From positions 26,061,681 to 26,125,680 of the forward strand of contig NC_088786.1 of the NCBI RefSeq assembly GCF_949628265.1: a stretch of 64,000 bases of DNA. Reading direction: 5' to 3'. The notes beneath the pieces were generated by a model. That model had not been told where the DNA came from, did not search any database, and saw nothing but the letters and a program-made list of their open reading frames with translations. Shown here one piece after another: positions 26,073-40,123 of the stretch. This stretch comes from Cloeon dipterum (lineage: Eukaryota; Arthropoda; Insecta; Ephemeroptera; Baetidae). A program made the translations under genes and the position numbers. The first letter of the stretch is position 1, and every line of letters starts with the position of its first letter.

Positions 26073-29000
26073 TTATTCGAAAAACCTAACCTTCTCTGGT
26101 CCATCCTTAAAAGCTTGCAGCAGGGTGTTGCTTGGGAGGGTCATGGACCTAGGCGGCTCATCTGTCTCTTCTTCAATTTTATCCTTGACGACAGCAATAG
26201 GAATCTGGTACTGATGGTCTAGCCCCATGTAACAGTTGGAAATAATGTAGAGTGAAAGGATGCCAAGACACGCCTTTTGAGGGGTGTTAAACTCAATGGT
26301 GGTCTTCCTGTCAGATGCAGAAATCCTGTAATGTTAATTTATATTTGCATGAGGAACAAAGACCAACTTAAAAGCATCACTCAACCTTTTCAGTCCGAGC
26401 AGTGTTCCTGGCTTTGCTCCATCCACATCATTCATTCCAAGAACCAAAAACCAGCCAACGTCCTTTTTGCGAGGGAAATCAGGTGCGTAAGCATAGACGA
26501 CTCTCGGCGTTCCTCGCGGACACAAACTGATGACGTATGTTTGGCCCGCAGTCAGTTGGATGTAACTGTTGCAAGGCAGCATCACAGGGATGCAGGCTTG
26601 TCTCGACTGCGACTCTCGGTTGTATCCAGTGATTGTAAGCCGGATGGAAGGAACAGGCAGGGTCTTCAGCACCTGCTGGTACTAAAAAGAATTTTGTTAT
26701 CATGAGATTTAACCGCCCACTCTTGCTAAAACTTACAATTGCCACATCCTCCTCTCGTAGGCAACTCTTCAAGACTTTCTTCAAACCGTCCGCCTGTTGT
26801 GAGCCCTTGACACATAGCGTTGGCAAATCAGGGGCGAAGTTAACCGCGATCTCTCGGAAGAGCTGCTCATTCATGAACGGCATCTGCCACAGGGGATCAC
26901 TTTCTGGCCACTTGGCTTGAATTACGCACTGCAGCACCATCTGGATGGTGAGGGTGGTGCTAAGAAGAGCTTTCTCGGCACTCACGTCCATCATGGCTTG
27001 CAAAATACGGATGCATTGGTCTAGCACTGATTTCAGGTCAGTGTTGTAGTCGGCAGAAGGCAGCTGCAAGTGCAGCAAGTAAGACTGAATGAGGATGTTT
27101 GTCTTCAAATGGGGGTCGTCCAGCTCGCCTTCTACCTTGACGCGGACAAGCTTATTAAGTTCCCTGTAAGCAACAATAATTTATAATTAATATAAAAACG
27201 AATAGAGTTACATTGAGTTTATCTTATTTTTAAAAGTCTGACAGAAAGTTTTGTATCATGTCGGGTGTACAGAAAAATAGACTAAAAGTAGAGCAGTACC
27301 TTCTGAACTGCCATAAGGGCACAAACCAACAATACATTGTTTATGTCTGACCAAAAAGGATTTTATTTCACGTGTCAGACAGCATTTGTGTACTCTCATA
27401 TTGCCCAAAAGAAAACAGAGCGATTCAGACAAAAAACCTGTCACGCATTTTGGCGATAGAGGAAAATCATGCTAACGAAAAGCAAAATTTCACACCCATT
27501 AATGTTGTCTTCATTGTGCCGAACGGGCAACTCATCATATTCGGTGGCACTACTAAGCAGCTGGATGATTTCATAGGGTGTGCAATCGGGGTGAAGCCTG
27601 GTGTCAAAAAGGGCAATGGTTTTGTGACTTATGTAGTAGTAGGACGAGATTCGGCCAAGGGAAGTGGATATGATACCACGACCATCCTCAGCAACTGTGA
27701 CGCAACCAGTATTCACCAGCTCGTTCAAAGTTTTCTCGATGAGACCGGAGAGGAAATTGTTGATTTCACTTGCTTCAACTGAAGCCAGTCCATAGAATGT
27801 GGGGTTCTTTAACAGTCTGCGGAAGAAGAATGTCCACGTCAAGTAGTCCATTGCGTCCTGCTTGCTCTGAATTGTGCCAGCAACAATCTATGATGAATGA
27901 TGGATGAGGTTTGTCAAAAAGTAGAACACAACAAAAATCTTACTTCTGCATTTAAGTGATCTGGCAGAACTGCCAGCAGTTTTGACTCAACAGGGAATGG
28001 TTCGTGTAGGAATCTTTTGTAGAAAGCTTTCTTGATATCATGCACCAATAAAACTGCCACAGCTTGGTGATCGTACTGTGGCCGACCAGCTCGTCCAATC
28101 ATCTGGAGAACATCCGTGATAGGCATGTCCTCGTAGCGCTTTTTCTTTCCGTCAAAGTATTCTGTGCCTTTCACAACTACCAAATGGGCAGGGAAGTTGA
28201 CACCCCACGCAAGAGTTGCAGTAGTGACCAGAACCTGACGGTGAACGCGTAAATGCATATAACAATTAAAGATTATCAGCACAAACCATGATTTTTCTGT
28301 TGACAAAAAGTTCCTCGATAATATTTCTGTCTCTGTCTGGCAAACCTGCGTGATGGATTCCAATCCCAAATGGAATGAGAAGTTTTAAATTAGGATCTGT
28401 CAGTGAGTCAACAATGTTGTAAGCATCTTCCTCTGACATTCCTAGCCAATCCTTTGAATTATCAGGATCAGACGCTTGACACTGGAGAAGGGCCATAGCT
28501 GTCAATCGTGTTTGCCGGCGAGAGGCGACAAAAACCAAAGCCGGTTGGTTTGGAGAATGAGTTTTGATGGCCTAAAATAGAGCAAATTTACTGCGCAAAG
28601 TTTTCAAGAAAGTTCTAAACAATTTTTAAACTGTGATAAAAAGAAATAAAAAATATAAGTTCTCTTCCTTGCCCTCGCTCGTTGCTCATTAGCTCTTGAG
28701 AGATTGTGATAAGAAATTCTCACCTGGAAGGTTGGCTTGTTCATGGTGGCCATTCTTGGGCAGAAGTGTTTACCAGGGAATCCAGAGATATGAATCTGAA
28801 CAGGCACAGGTCGTACACTGGGTCTGAAGTTGTATAAACCTCTCTGAGTGCTAATGCCAAGCCAAGCTGCCAAATCGTCTATAAGTTTAGATTAAATATT
28901 ATGTTTGCTGTGGATCAATACGGTAACTTAACCCCAATCATTCCAACATACAAAAGAAAACAATAAGAAAAAAATAATACCAACTTAAAGTCATCCAACA

Positions 29001-32000
29001 TGAAAACCGTTCACTCTATTAAAAGCGCTGTCAAGCAAGAATGGGCTCGTCAAATTTAACTCGGACTAACCTGCATTAGCGAGGGCAGTGGAAAGACCAA
29101 CGACTCTGCAGTTGGTTGCGCCTCCTTGGGAGTGAGCCGCGATGTAGCTCGCTCTTGACACAATCACCTCCAATACAGGACCACGATCTTCACCAAGTAG
29201 GTGAATTTCGTCAATGATGAGCAATGAAACCTGTCTAACGTAATTCCTCGTTTGCCAGCTTCGGCTCACACCGTCCCATTTTTCTGGCGTTGTCACCTGG
29301 CATGCGCAATTACGCGATTTATTTCATTTTCAAAGTTAATGATCAATTTAACAAACCACAACGTCCGCAGAGGCGATAGCAGCCGCATCAGGACTTGAAT
29401 CCCCAGTCAGCTCAATTACTTTCTTCCCGAGTTTCTTCACAAACTTTTCATTCCAGTCCTTGATTCTCTCTCGGACCAAGGCCTTCAAGGGAGCTATGTA
29501 CACGATCTACAAAGCAAGAAATGAAAGTCATGGCTAGACGTTAAAATTGTTACCTTGGTCCCAGGATGTTCTCTGAAAACGCGGAAGATAGCGAGCTCCG
29601 CTACAACAGTTTTGCCGGAGCCAGTGGCAGCTCCAAGAACTACATTTTCATCAGTGTGGTATAGACAGTGGAAAACTTGGGTTTGGATCGCATTGAATGC
29701 AAGAATGTTGTCGCCAAATAAACTCTCCAGCTTAGGGTCGTTCAGAGCGCTGATAGGCAGTGGGTCCAAATCCAAAAGATCTGTTACAATGTATTTTGAA
29801 ATTGACATATTTTGCTTTAAGAGTAGAATCATTACTTAGAGAGAGGATTTAAATTGAAAGAGTGCCATACCTGTATGTGCAGAGTAGCCATCTGGGAAGG
29901 TGACGTCTTTGAAACTGAAAGATTGTGAGTAGTCTGCGTTAAGCCAACGGTCGCTCACAACTCTCACAATGCAAGTGTGGGAAGAGTAGTTGGTCTCTTG
30001 CAAATTGAGTGGGATCATGATGGTAGTTTTGATTGGTTCTTGAAATCGCACCTGTTTAATTTCACAAGAAAAAAATGAATGGGATATTGGAGAAATGGTT
30101 AGAATACTAACTTGTTTCTTGTTGATGAGGATTGATTCATAGTGATGAATTCTGCTTGTTGTGCAATCTTCAATCCACAGCCAGAAAATTTCAGCAGTCT
30201 TGTGAATGCGGTCACACCACCTAATAAATTGTTGTAAAAATGCATGAAAATAACAAACGTTGGTTAATTACTTGAATTTTGGCGTGATGGTCGCTGTAAT
30301 TTTTACAACTGTGGCTGTGATAGGCTGGACAACAGTATCAATGACAACTGTCGGGAATGCCTCAACATGATACTTCAGTTCTGGCCCCAGTCTTGTATTC
30401 CTCACCATGGCACCTGGGATTCAACAATTATTGTTACATTTCTAGCTGGCACTGCAGCAAAATTATGTGACGTACCAATATCAGATGCAGACATATCCCT
30501 CATTCTGTCCAGAGTCAGGTGGCTCTTCTTCAACTTTTCCAGCACATCCATTCCAAATCTATCCATTTGCGCTAAAGGGTGTTCAGTGTCCCACAGCTGT
30601 TTTTCCATCATCTTGGCAATCTTCAAAGTACGGTTGGACAAAATCGCATCGCCATGCTTCAGAGCCAAGTCAAACAAAGCCCTTGCAATTCTTGCTGCAT
30701 TCTATTCAAAACCTTCAAATTTAGCAAATTTAACTATGAGAACTTAGCACACTCACGTCTGTCACATAGCATTTGTCAGAAATCAGAGAGAACGACTTGA
30801 TGAATCCTTTGGAAAGGTGAGCCTGTAAAAGAACGTTCACCTTTCCATGAATGTTGTCTGGTCCACCTTTGACTGGAAGATAGCAGTAGTTTTCATAAAG
30901 TTCATCAAGCTCATCCATTTCTTCATCTCGAAGCTGCACAGAGGGAAAAATGTTAAAAAAACATACAAAACACCCAGCAAAATTTACCTTGAGCTGCTCA
31001 AATTCTTGAGCATGTGACATCACAGTCAAAATATCAGCATCACTCAACGCATTCATATTATTGTCGCTCCCTGCATTCATTTCCTCGACAAACATTTGCA
31101 TTGTGTCATATTTGATGTAGAAATAACTGGCTGTTCTGCCAATATCTGATGAGACAGTTCAGTATCGATAGATTTGTTAAGAAAATATTATTTACCTGTG
31201 GCATCCAAACTTCCTGTAGGATGATGGAATCGCACCATTCGAGCTTGCTGGAGCTTGTCAGCGCATAGGACTATCAATTCATTGCACCTTTCATTTAGCT
31301 CAGGATCATCCTAATCATAAGTTTTTAACAAAAAGCCTCAAATAAAAAATAATTTACCTTCAGCATCTGAACTGTAGCTCCATAGCACAACGGGTTCTTC
31401 CTCATGCGCACATAGAGATAGGTGTACTTGAGCCACTCAATCGCGTCTTGGACATTTGAGATTGTTCCCAAAACGATCTAAGTTTCACAACTTAATTTAA
31501 ACCACAGAAAATACTACAAAGTTACCTCTGCATTGAGATTATCCGCAAGGCAATTGATAAACTGGCTTTCAATTGGATACTGATTTGTCAAGAGTGACAA
31601 GTAATGGTTCAACTTTTCGTGTGACGTGATGATGCATCCGTGGCCCGACTTGTCAAACTGAGGGCGACCAGCTCGGCCGAAAATTTGCAGAACGTCTAAA
31701 ATGCCCAAGTCGACAAAGGATCCGTGCTTGGCATCGTAGATTTCAGTGCCTTTGATGATGACGGCATGCGCAGGCAAGTTTACACCCCACGCCAAGGTTG
31801 CCGTGCACACCAAAACTGAAATAATCATTTTTACAAAGATGCAAAAATTTCAATCCGAAAATGAACATAGCATTTATTTATAAGAGCTGCTGAAAACGGA
31901 ATAAATAAATACACACAATGTAAATTAATGAATTTTAAACGTTCAAGAATTATACCATCCTATTTACCTGAAATGTATCCTTCAGCAAAGTATTGCTCGA

Positions 32001-34909
32001 CCAGATTCCTGTCTTTCCTCAGCATTCCAGCATGGTGAACTCCAAATCCGTTGGGCATGAGTTCAGCAAGTTGCTTGTTTTGCAGTTTGCCTGACGCCCG
32101 GAGAGCCTGGCCCTGCAAGGACCCCGACTTAGGCTCAAAAGACGCCGTTTTCCCATTCATCTGGGCCTTGTTTAGCAGCATTTGAGCCGTGCGGACAGTG
32201 GCATTCCGTGCGTGCACGAATACCATCACTTGGTGACCCTTTTCAACCATTTCTAACACCTTGTCATAGCAGACGTCATCCATGTCGTTCATTTGCTGGA
32301 GAGCTTTGCGCGCCTTGATTCCAACAAAAGACATACTGAGGGGCACAGGCCTGAATCTGTGGTCAAAGTAGAATAGGCCTTTGTACAGATTGACTCGCAA
32401 GAACTGCGCAACGTCCAAGTAGTTTGGTAGTGTAGCTGACAAACCGACAATGCGGACCATTCTTTGGGTTGTCTCAACCTGAATTTGCAAAATTTTAGCG
32501 TCAACTAATATATTGCATAGAAAAGTCTTTACCATGCGCAAGGTACGAGCTACGATGGCCTCAAGGACAGGACCTCGATCACCATGAAGAAGGTGAACTT
32601 CGTCAATGATAATCAACCTCACTATCTCAGTGAGTTCCACATCTGAGCTAGGGTTGGCCTTTCTCGAGACCACATCCCACTTTTCAGGCGTGGTTACCAA
32701 CATCTGGGTCTCTTCCATCTCTTTCTTTGTCAGGTTCATGTCACCAGTTAACTCTCGCACTTGCATTCCAAATGCAGACAGCCGCTTTTGAAAGCTTCTA
32801 GCCATTTCAGCCGCCAAGGCTTTCATTGGCGCAATATACACAATCTGCGGAAAATTTTGGAAATTATTTTTTGCCCCACTTGACACGGATTGCAGCAAAC
32901 CTTAAATTTCCTCAAATCGATCTTGCCATTAATATAATACTGTTTGACCACGTTCATCACTGTGAGCAAAGCGACATTGGTCTTTCCAGCACCAGTGGGG
33001 GCACAAATCAAAAGGTTCTCATTGGAATTGTAAGCGGTTTCAAATACAACACTTTGGATTCTGTTAAGCGATTCAATTCCAGCAAATGCAGCTTGGCCCA
33101 ATTCATCTAGATAGGAAATTTTGACCCGATCCTCACCAACAGTTAATGGAGCTGGTTTCGAAATTGGTATGTCAACTTGCTCATATTCTTTAGTGTCCTT
33201 CCTTGTCACGTTTTCAGGGAGCAACATTTTCATATTTGAAATGAAGCCTAAATTGAAATAGTTAATAAGTTTCAAGAGTAAAATTAATGCTTCATTAAAT
33301 TCTTTCACCTGCCGATTGACGTATTTCATTTTGACTATCATAGACATTGGGCAAATCCATCCAGGCTGGCCTGTTGGGCAACACCACTTTCTTTGGGCCA
33401 AAGAGTCCCTTTTTCTGGACAGCGGTTAACTGCGCGATTCTTGCTGCACGCAATTTCTCTGGATCGAACAGCTCCTCATCGTCGGAATCAGAGTCAGCTG
33501 CATTCTTCAGAGCAGCCTTTGTCATCTTTTTCTCCTCTTTGCGGATTTGCTTCATCAATAGTACCTCATCCTCCCTCTGGACTGTCACTTGACAAGCAAG
33601 CTGGGGTCCTCGGGGTGCAGAATCTGCTGACAATGAGTTATTTTTTGGAATTATCTTCCAACCAAATATTACATTTAGGTTCTCTAAGAGGCTTGTTCTT
33701 CTTTTCCGGGGCAGCTTCGAACAGAGCTGCATTCTTCAGGTCTTCATTGATCAAAGTCCTTTTCTCAAGCAGAACCTGAGCCAGCTCTATCTTCTCATAT
33801 CCCAGCATGTCCAAGAGCTTTAGGAAGACTGTATAGAAGGAAAATGTACTAACTTTAAAGTAATACTTCCTCCTGTAGTTCATCATTGCTACGGTGCGAC
33901 CTTAGCATTTCAGCAAGAGAGTTGGCCACTTCAGCGCTTGGCAAACCCCCCATGAAGTCTTTTCCACACCAGCACTCCACTTGTTCAATCATCCAATGCA
34001 TGCCATACTGATATATATTTTTTCATGTGAAATTTAATTGAATTTCATTTAAAAATCGTGGCCCTACATTTTGGCGCTGCTCTATTGCCGAAGTTTTGTA
34101 CTGCATAGAAAAGTTGTCTACTACTTGAATGGTCTGCCTTTTAACAGTCATATCGAGCAACCTGCTAAAATCTGGAATTGGCCAAGGCTCTGGAGGAGAC
34201 ACTTTGATGTTGTTGCCAAAGGTGGACGTGTTTTCCTTTATCTTGAAAAAGGAGCCATCGCAGATTTCTTTCAGTTGATCCACGTGTTCCGAGCTCAAGT
34301 TTGCTATTACATCTTTTACAGTCTGCAAACCAAGTTTACGTATGTATATTTTGTACTATGCAACTATTTCAAATTAAATATTAAACCTGAAATGCTTTCT
34401 TCGCTTGCGCAGGAGTTATTTGACCAAATGAGAGAGACAACGACTTCTGCAAACTTACAGTCAACACTTCTTGACCAACTAAGATCTGCAAAATCATAAT
34501 CACAGACTCTTCCAACAAATCATCACCGCTCTCAGGTCCTAAAATTATATCAGATTTTTATGTTAACAAAAAGAACAATTTTAATTTGAAAAAAAAAATC
34601 CAAGTCGTATACTTGCCAACAATATCTTTAGCGACATCTTTAAGCTTTTGTAGTGTTTTAATGGAATCTGGAGATAATTTTTTCAGAAATTTCTGCAGCT
34701 CTCGCTGCGTTAAACTGAAATATATTTTGGTGAGATTAAAATTACATTTGGGGCTTTAAGGAAATGATATACGTCTTTCGCCTGTTTTCTTTCCATGTTC
34801 TTCGAGCCTGAAGAGCCTGCGAAAGATCGGTTTCGGGCACAACAGGTCCCAGTTGCGCAAAGGTCCGCAAATATCTTGAAAAACTTGGTTTTTCGTATGT
34901 TGGTGCCAT
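26073..34909 (-). CDS. ASCC3: ASCC3, activating signal cointegrator 1 complex helicase
   Basis: Ski2-like 3'-5' helicase of the ASCC complex, which in other animals acts in alkylation repair and in splitting collided ribosomes. Twenty-nine exons give about 2,210 residues (human 2,202): 34773-34909, 34617-34714, 34387-34538, 34068-34322, 33867-34007, 33673-33817, 33309-33623, 32901-33247, 32533-32844, 31968-32478, 31526-31815, 31358-31477, 31196-31310, 30988-31145, 30757-30933, 30476-30701, 30272-30413, 30112-30220, 29871-30051, 29554-29780, 29357-29506, 29071-29296, 28724-28878, 28287-28571, 27944-28234, 27496-27887, 26737-27163, 26386-26681, 26073-26325. Cassette 1 has Walker A APTGAGKT (about 497-504), DEVH (611-614) and a Sec63 domain. 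Cassette 2 has AATGSGKT (1361-1368), DEIH (1465-1468) and a second Sec63 domain. Both motor cores look intact. Intron 2 appears to be GC-AG. Brr2 was considered, but the motifs and C terminus follow ASCC3. Confidence 0.93.
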
Positions 34910-36670
34910 TTTCACAACTTGCTGAAAACAGTAATGAGAAATTAAACCCATGAATGGACACAACAAATCATGAATTGTTATTCTTAAGCTTTCAATTTGA
35001 TTTGCTAAACTTAAGGGTATACGAGTAGTAGGGATTTGGATCAGACAATAAGCCAAAAATCATGTTACCCTACTACAAAAGAATTACTTAGGGGGTAACA
35101 GGATTGTCGGATCCTGATATTACTATCCTTAATAGCAATCAAGAATATTTTTATCATATAAAATTTATGATGATAATATGTATGTATGAATGGTATGAAT
35201 GGAAAATTTTCACTTTTAGTTTTCGCCACCCCTACTTTTATATTAGATTTATAAAAACTGGCGATAAGTTATTTAACCCGACAGAAACAGTTATTTTGCC
35301 ATAGAAGGATATGCATAAGCAGTTGACAGGCGTTGATACTTAATTTTGCATTTTGTGTATTATTTATGTGCATCATATCTCCTTTAACCCAGTGTCTTTT
35401 ATTCTAGACAAATTTAAATTGTCAACTAAATTCTGTAAATTATGTATAACATTACATACATTATGCTAAAACCCGTTTCTGTGGATTTTTGACGAGAGTG
35501 ATTACGTATGTACCAAAAATTTAAGTTTTACGTCATAGATTAAGGACCAAATAATCTACCTTGCGCCAGTACAATAACGTCTAACAACAACTAACTATGC
35601 TCATCAGGCAGAGGAACGAGTTTCAAGACCCTCCTTTCTCCAGTCTTGCTTTCCGTGTTTTTGCTGTTGTTGCTGCTCTGCGTTTCGCTATAACTTTTTA
35701 CTTCATCGCTGCCGTCATCCAGCTGCGTGTGATCGTGCCGTGCAGCCCAGCCCGTGTCTGAATTGAAAGAATGCTGACTGTCACAAGAGGGGTGTACCGT
35801 TGTTTACTTGTGTGCGCACCAATGGAGCAAAGTGGTGCAAGCACTGCAAGCAGCGCGCGAACCAGCGCGAACGCGAGTGATGAACTGAACTTACATGAAA
35901 TTAATGATTTATTTTAATTATCTTATTTAAAAAAAACTTACAATCATTCGATAAGTTTGTAAAATTAACAGTGAGCTTTGAGTAAAATGATAGTAAAAAT
36001 CAACAGGAAATAAGGGCGCTTTAAATTGTTTAGAAATTCTAAATAGAAAATATTTTCAACTCAAAATAATTTCTTTTGTTTCTTTTATTTAAAATAAACA
36101 TTTTGTTTGGAAAAAATTAATTGTGGTTACACATGTAACATTTCCAATTTTTTTGTTCTCTAAAATTTTACGTTGATCAAATTAAGAATTGGTAACACAA
36201 AGGAGGAATTGTTATTGAAAATTAAAAAAAATATCAATAACTTACTAGGCAGTTAAGCATATTTAAAAAATTATTTTCATGGTCAATTGATGCTGATCTT
36301 ACCACACTTTTCCATTTGGGATATTTTGGCATAAATTACTGCGTTCATGGTTTAAAGCCCCTGCATTTATTTTGTTCCTGACAAAAATTTGAAAACCTTT
36401 TCAAGTGAGGACGTGACAAAAAATAATAATTTTGTTTGAGGAAGAATCTACTTCAGGTATATTTCTTGGGTAAGCAGAAACAAAAAATTAAAATTTTTAT
36501 AAAAATGCCTCAAATTTATATTATTTGGCAGGAGTAGAAATTTACAAAGATCAGAAAATGGAGATAACTATAAATAGAACTTTCAGTTACAAAATTGCTA
36601 TTTCAAAGATAGATTACATTCCCAATTTTATGAATCTTTTTGTTTCGCACAGTTCTTTTCGGAGTTTCTC
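34910..36670. other. Spacer between ASCC3 and ATRIP-like gene
   Basis: No coding model is supported. A GC-richer block at about 35.58-35.88 kb is the likely ASCC3 promoter or first untranslated exon. Short inverted repeats occur at 35022-35099 (GTAGTAGGG against CCCTACTAC, and TGTTACCC against GGGTAACA). The rest is very AT-rich and includes the ATRIP-like 3' UTR. Confidence 0.5.
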
Positions 36671-38884
36671 TCAAAGTAGAGACATTTTCTCGGAAGATTT
36701 TGGAGTGCTTATCTCTGCAACTGATGACAGCCGGCGCAGTTTTGCCACCTCTTGTGTATCCCACAATTCGGTTCGCCAGGTTGAATAAGTGGAAATAAGT
36801 TTTTTAATGACGACTCCTACATTGCAATTTTCAGATATTTTTGCGGATTACAGTATATAAACACTTACCAACAAGCGAATCGTGAGGTACTTTAGCTTGC
36901 TTGGCCAAAAAACAGTAAAGCTCTGCGTGCATATCGCAGACAAGGAGTTTGAAGTGAGCTCGGTTTGCAGACATCCAACTCATAACCAAGGCAAACTTCC
37001 TGAACAAGTCTTCACAGTCATAATCTAAAATCAAAACCTGTCATTTATTCAAATATTCGATTGACTTATGCAAAATCATACCTGTATTCCTTAGTGTGGA
37101 AAAATAAATGACGATTTTAGATGTTAGCCGAAAAATGCTTCTCATGCACTCTGCAGAGTGAGCTGGAGAAATGCACCCAGGAAGATTGACCGATGATGCA
37201 AAATGCAGACTAGTCATGACATCACAGAGTTTCAGAGCCACCTGGATCTTGTAAACTTCTTTCTGTGGACCATGCTCCTTCAATTCTTTGGCAAACTGGT
37301 CTGTCTGTTGGCCCTTGACAGTTTCTTCAGGGTGGATGATGGCAGCAAGCTTTCGGCATATTTTTGCCAGATGGCATTCAGGGCCATCATGGTAGCCGTG
37401 GAGGCAAATGCCTTTCAGCAGCTTGGGCTTTGACGCCAATATTCTATGCATCGCTTCCAGCAACGATAGAAGCACACAAGGCACAGTTTTCATGTCAGCA
37501 CATTTTTGCAATATCCAGTGGCTTATGTGTCTAAAAAAATAATAGGTTAAATTTGTATCAAGCTAAGGACAAGGGCTTAGTTACAAATAGTTGTTGTCTG
37601 GAAAGAGAAGAACACTGGTGATAAAATTGACTGATGCACACACAACAGGGCCTAATGTGAAATAATCGTGTCTGATAGCAGCAGTATCACAGATTTGAGC
37701 TATTTGTTGCAGCACCAGAGGAAGACCGTGCATGTTTGGAGAATCCTTTTGATAGCTCAAATCTATAGGCTCATTTAAGTTTCGGCTCAGATTCAACAAG
37801 TCGGCATTGCAAGTCGATTCGAGTAAAACGAGTTGAAGTCGGAGGCTAGGCGCCTGTTCTTCGGGAAACCATCTGCAAAAAACTTCTTATCAACCAGCCC
37901 AAGACTTAAGCCTGGTTATTACTTCTCTGCGCTATCTAAACTTCTTAACTCCCAATGTTGATGTATATTTTTAGATGTGTAAAGCCTAGGACTGTATGTT
38001 GGAACATTCATTAATTCAGCATATGTCGCACTGAGAAGAGCTTCAGTTTTTTCAAGTTCCCTAGAGTTGGACATATATTAAGAACATAATGCAAATAATT
38101 TTTTAACTTACTCTTTGCTTTTGATATCCTGATCACATTTCTTCCTGGAAGTACGTTAGAAGATAAGAAATTTATAGTCAACAGACAAGACACCTCTTAC
38201 TTTTCAGTCTTCAATGTCAATATCACATCAAATATGGGATCAACACAATCAACAGTAGGTGTATTTGAGCTGTTGCTTTCAGCGCTGCGTTTGGCTCTCC
38301 TTTTTTCAGCATTTGGTGCTCTTTTAAGTGCTGCGACCACTTGAGAGCTGGCTTGCTTCTCAAGCTCCTAAATTTCATACATTTTAATCAGATGATTAGA
38401 TGCATCCAAAGGTGAACAGTACAATACTCACATCTTTTTTCAGATTTGAAGAGCTTGGTTTTGGGTCTACCTGCTTGGTCATTGTTTTTTCAATAATGAT
38501 GTCTTGACGAGGCAGATTTATTTTGGAGTCCGGCTTAATCATTTCACAGTCTTCCATTTGTGGTGCAGGATTACAATTAGCCTCAGCTTGGGCCGCAGAC
38601 TCACGAGGAACGTCATACTGGGATAGGATTGCATCCAATTCCACGCCATCTATTTCTTCATCAGACCACTCAAACTCATTATTTTGGACTGGTTTTACAG
38701 CATTTTCTGCATTCCCAGTTAAGCATTTGTTTGTTGAGTTTGAAACGTCAACGCTCTGCACGTCCAGTTGAGAGTATTGAGCTTTTATTTTTTGTCGCTG
38801 TTTTTTAGGAGGCGGTGGTTTGTAAGGTCCATTTCCACTAGAAAACTGGGACATCATATCTGAGAACTTGGCTTGTGAAGCCAT
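36671..38884 (-). CDS. ATRIP: ATRIP-like (mus304-type) checkpoint protein
   Basis: Probable partner of the ATR kinase that recruits it to RPA-coated DNA. Exons: 38432-38884, 38201-38367, 38112-38144, 37923-38060, 37585-37872, 37082-37530, 36869-37024, 36671-36816; all in phase, about 609 residues. The N terminus has a proline/lysine patch (PPPPKKQRQK) and an acidic element (FEWSDEEIDGVELDAILSQ) like the RPA-binding checkpoint recruitment motif of ATRIP. A short Lys/Arg-rich helical segment follows at about 150-190. The rest is leucine-rich helical sequence like the ATRIP repeat region. The long coiled coil of vertebrate ATRIP is not obvious. Identity rests on overall layout and short matches, so another helical-repeat protein is possible. 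An alternative start upstream is in frame but lacks an ATG. Confidence 0.55.
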
Positions 38885-40123
38885 GCTGGCGCTGATGTTA
38901 TTAGAAGGCAAATTTTGTCCAGTCAAAAGCACACATTGAACCAACAACCCAATGTTGCAATGAGGATTTTACTTCATGTTCAACAGCGGTATTTTAGGTG
39001 TGTGTTTCAATACTTTCAGCTCAAGTTGAATACTCTGCGCATCAGCAAACCTGAAATTGAAGAAAAGAATCGTGAAAACATTTAATGATTCAAATTAATG
39101 GAAAATTAGCATGAATAAAATAATGCTTTTAATTTGATGCAATGAATGGATTGGATATATGTATACATTTTAGGGGCAGAGGGTGAAAAAATAATCAGTC
39201 GTTTATGACTAACAGGACACAAGGGACCTTAAACAAAATTTTAAATCGAATTTAGGATAAGATCCTTGACAGCAGTAAACAATCTTTAACTAAATTAACA
39301 TTTTAAGAGAATTGACTTTGATAAATCATTCCGAATTAAATTAAGAACAAATTAAAATAAGGAAAGAATTTACCCGATTGAGTTGGGTCCTTCACCATTA
39401 AGAACACTAAACTTCTTGGAAATAAAAATGCGACTTGATTGCTCGGTTAAATCTGATTATCATTCTCTCTCTCTCTGTTGCCTTTACAAATTTCTAACAA
39501 ATATAAGGTTTGAACTCACGAAATTTGTATGTACTTAAACACGAAAAAATAAGAAAGGAACATAGAGTTGGCAAAACAACACAAAGGGGGCTAGCCAAAC
39601 TTTTATCAGCCCTCTGTTGAAAAGACTAAAGCATTCTGCAACAAATTGGCATCTCTTTTCTTTAAAATGAAAATTTACAACAGACAAAATCGTTCCCAGC
39701 AAAGGAAAAAGCACTTACTTTTTTATTCTCGATCTCACCGGCGTTGACACTTTACTGTTCTCAAGCCCTGCTGTGCACTGCCTGTGCCTGGTGCCTGCTG
39801 CCTGCTTGTTTGTTTCGTTTTGTTGTTATCCGAGCAGACAAGGCCTGGGCAGCGCTGCCAACATACGTGGGTGAAAAAATTTGACCAATCAGACGCTCAT
39901 GAAGTAGTCACGTGAGATGTTAAAAGAGCGGGATTGTAAGGCTTATTCACAATAATAATTCCGTTAACGCAATGGAATGAACATAGATTTTGTTGTCATT
40001 CGACTGATTGGCACAACCGAAGGGTTTCTATAGCTTTTGAATTGGTATAATTTCAAAATAATTTAACATGTAGGCATAATCTAGTAAAATTATTCGAACA
40101 GGTCGAAGAAGTCCGTCAATGCA
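38885..40123. promoter_or_regulatory. Divergent promoter region between ATRIP-like and SPC25-like genes
   Basis: The two genes diverge from this interval. A GC-richer block at about 39.72-39.92 kb contains repeated CTGCC/GCCTG motifs and probably holds the transcription starts of both. A CT dinucleotide run lies near 39466-39477. No coding sequence is supported; 39.0-39.7 kb probably contains the ATRIP-like 5' UTR introns. Confidence 0.4.

Noticed and set aside
26479-27108. 209-codon minus-strand frame as a single exon
   Set aside because: Part is true ASCC3 exon (26737-27163), but the rest reads through an intron into the wrong frame; the correct downstream exon is 26386-26681.
27372-27782. 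136-codon plus-strand frame opposite ASCC3
   Set aside because: It is the antisense shadow of ASCC3 exon 26; no motif of its own.
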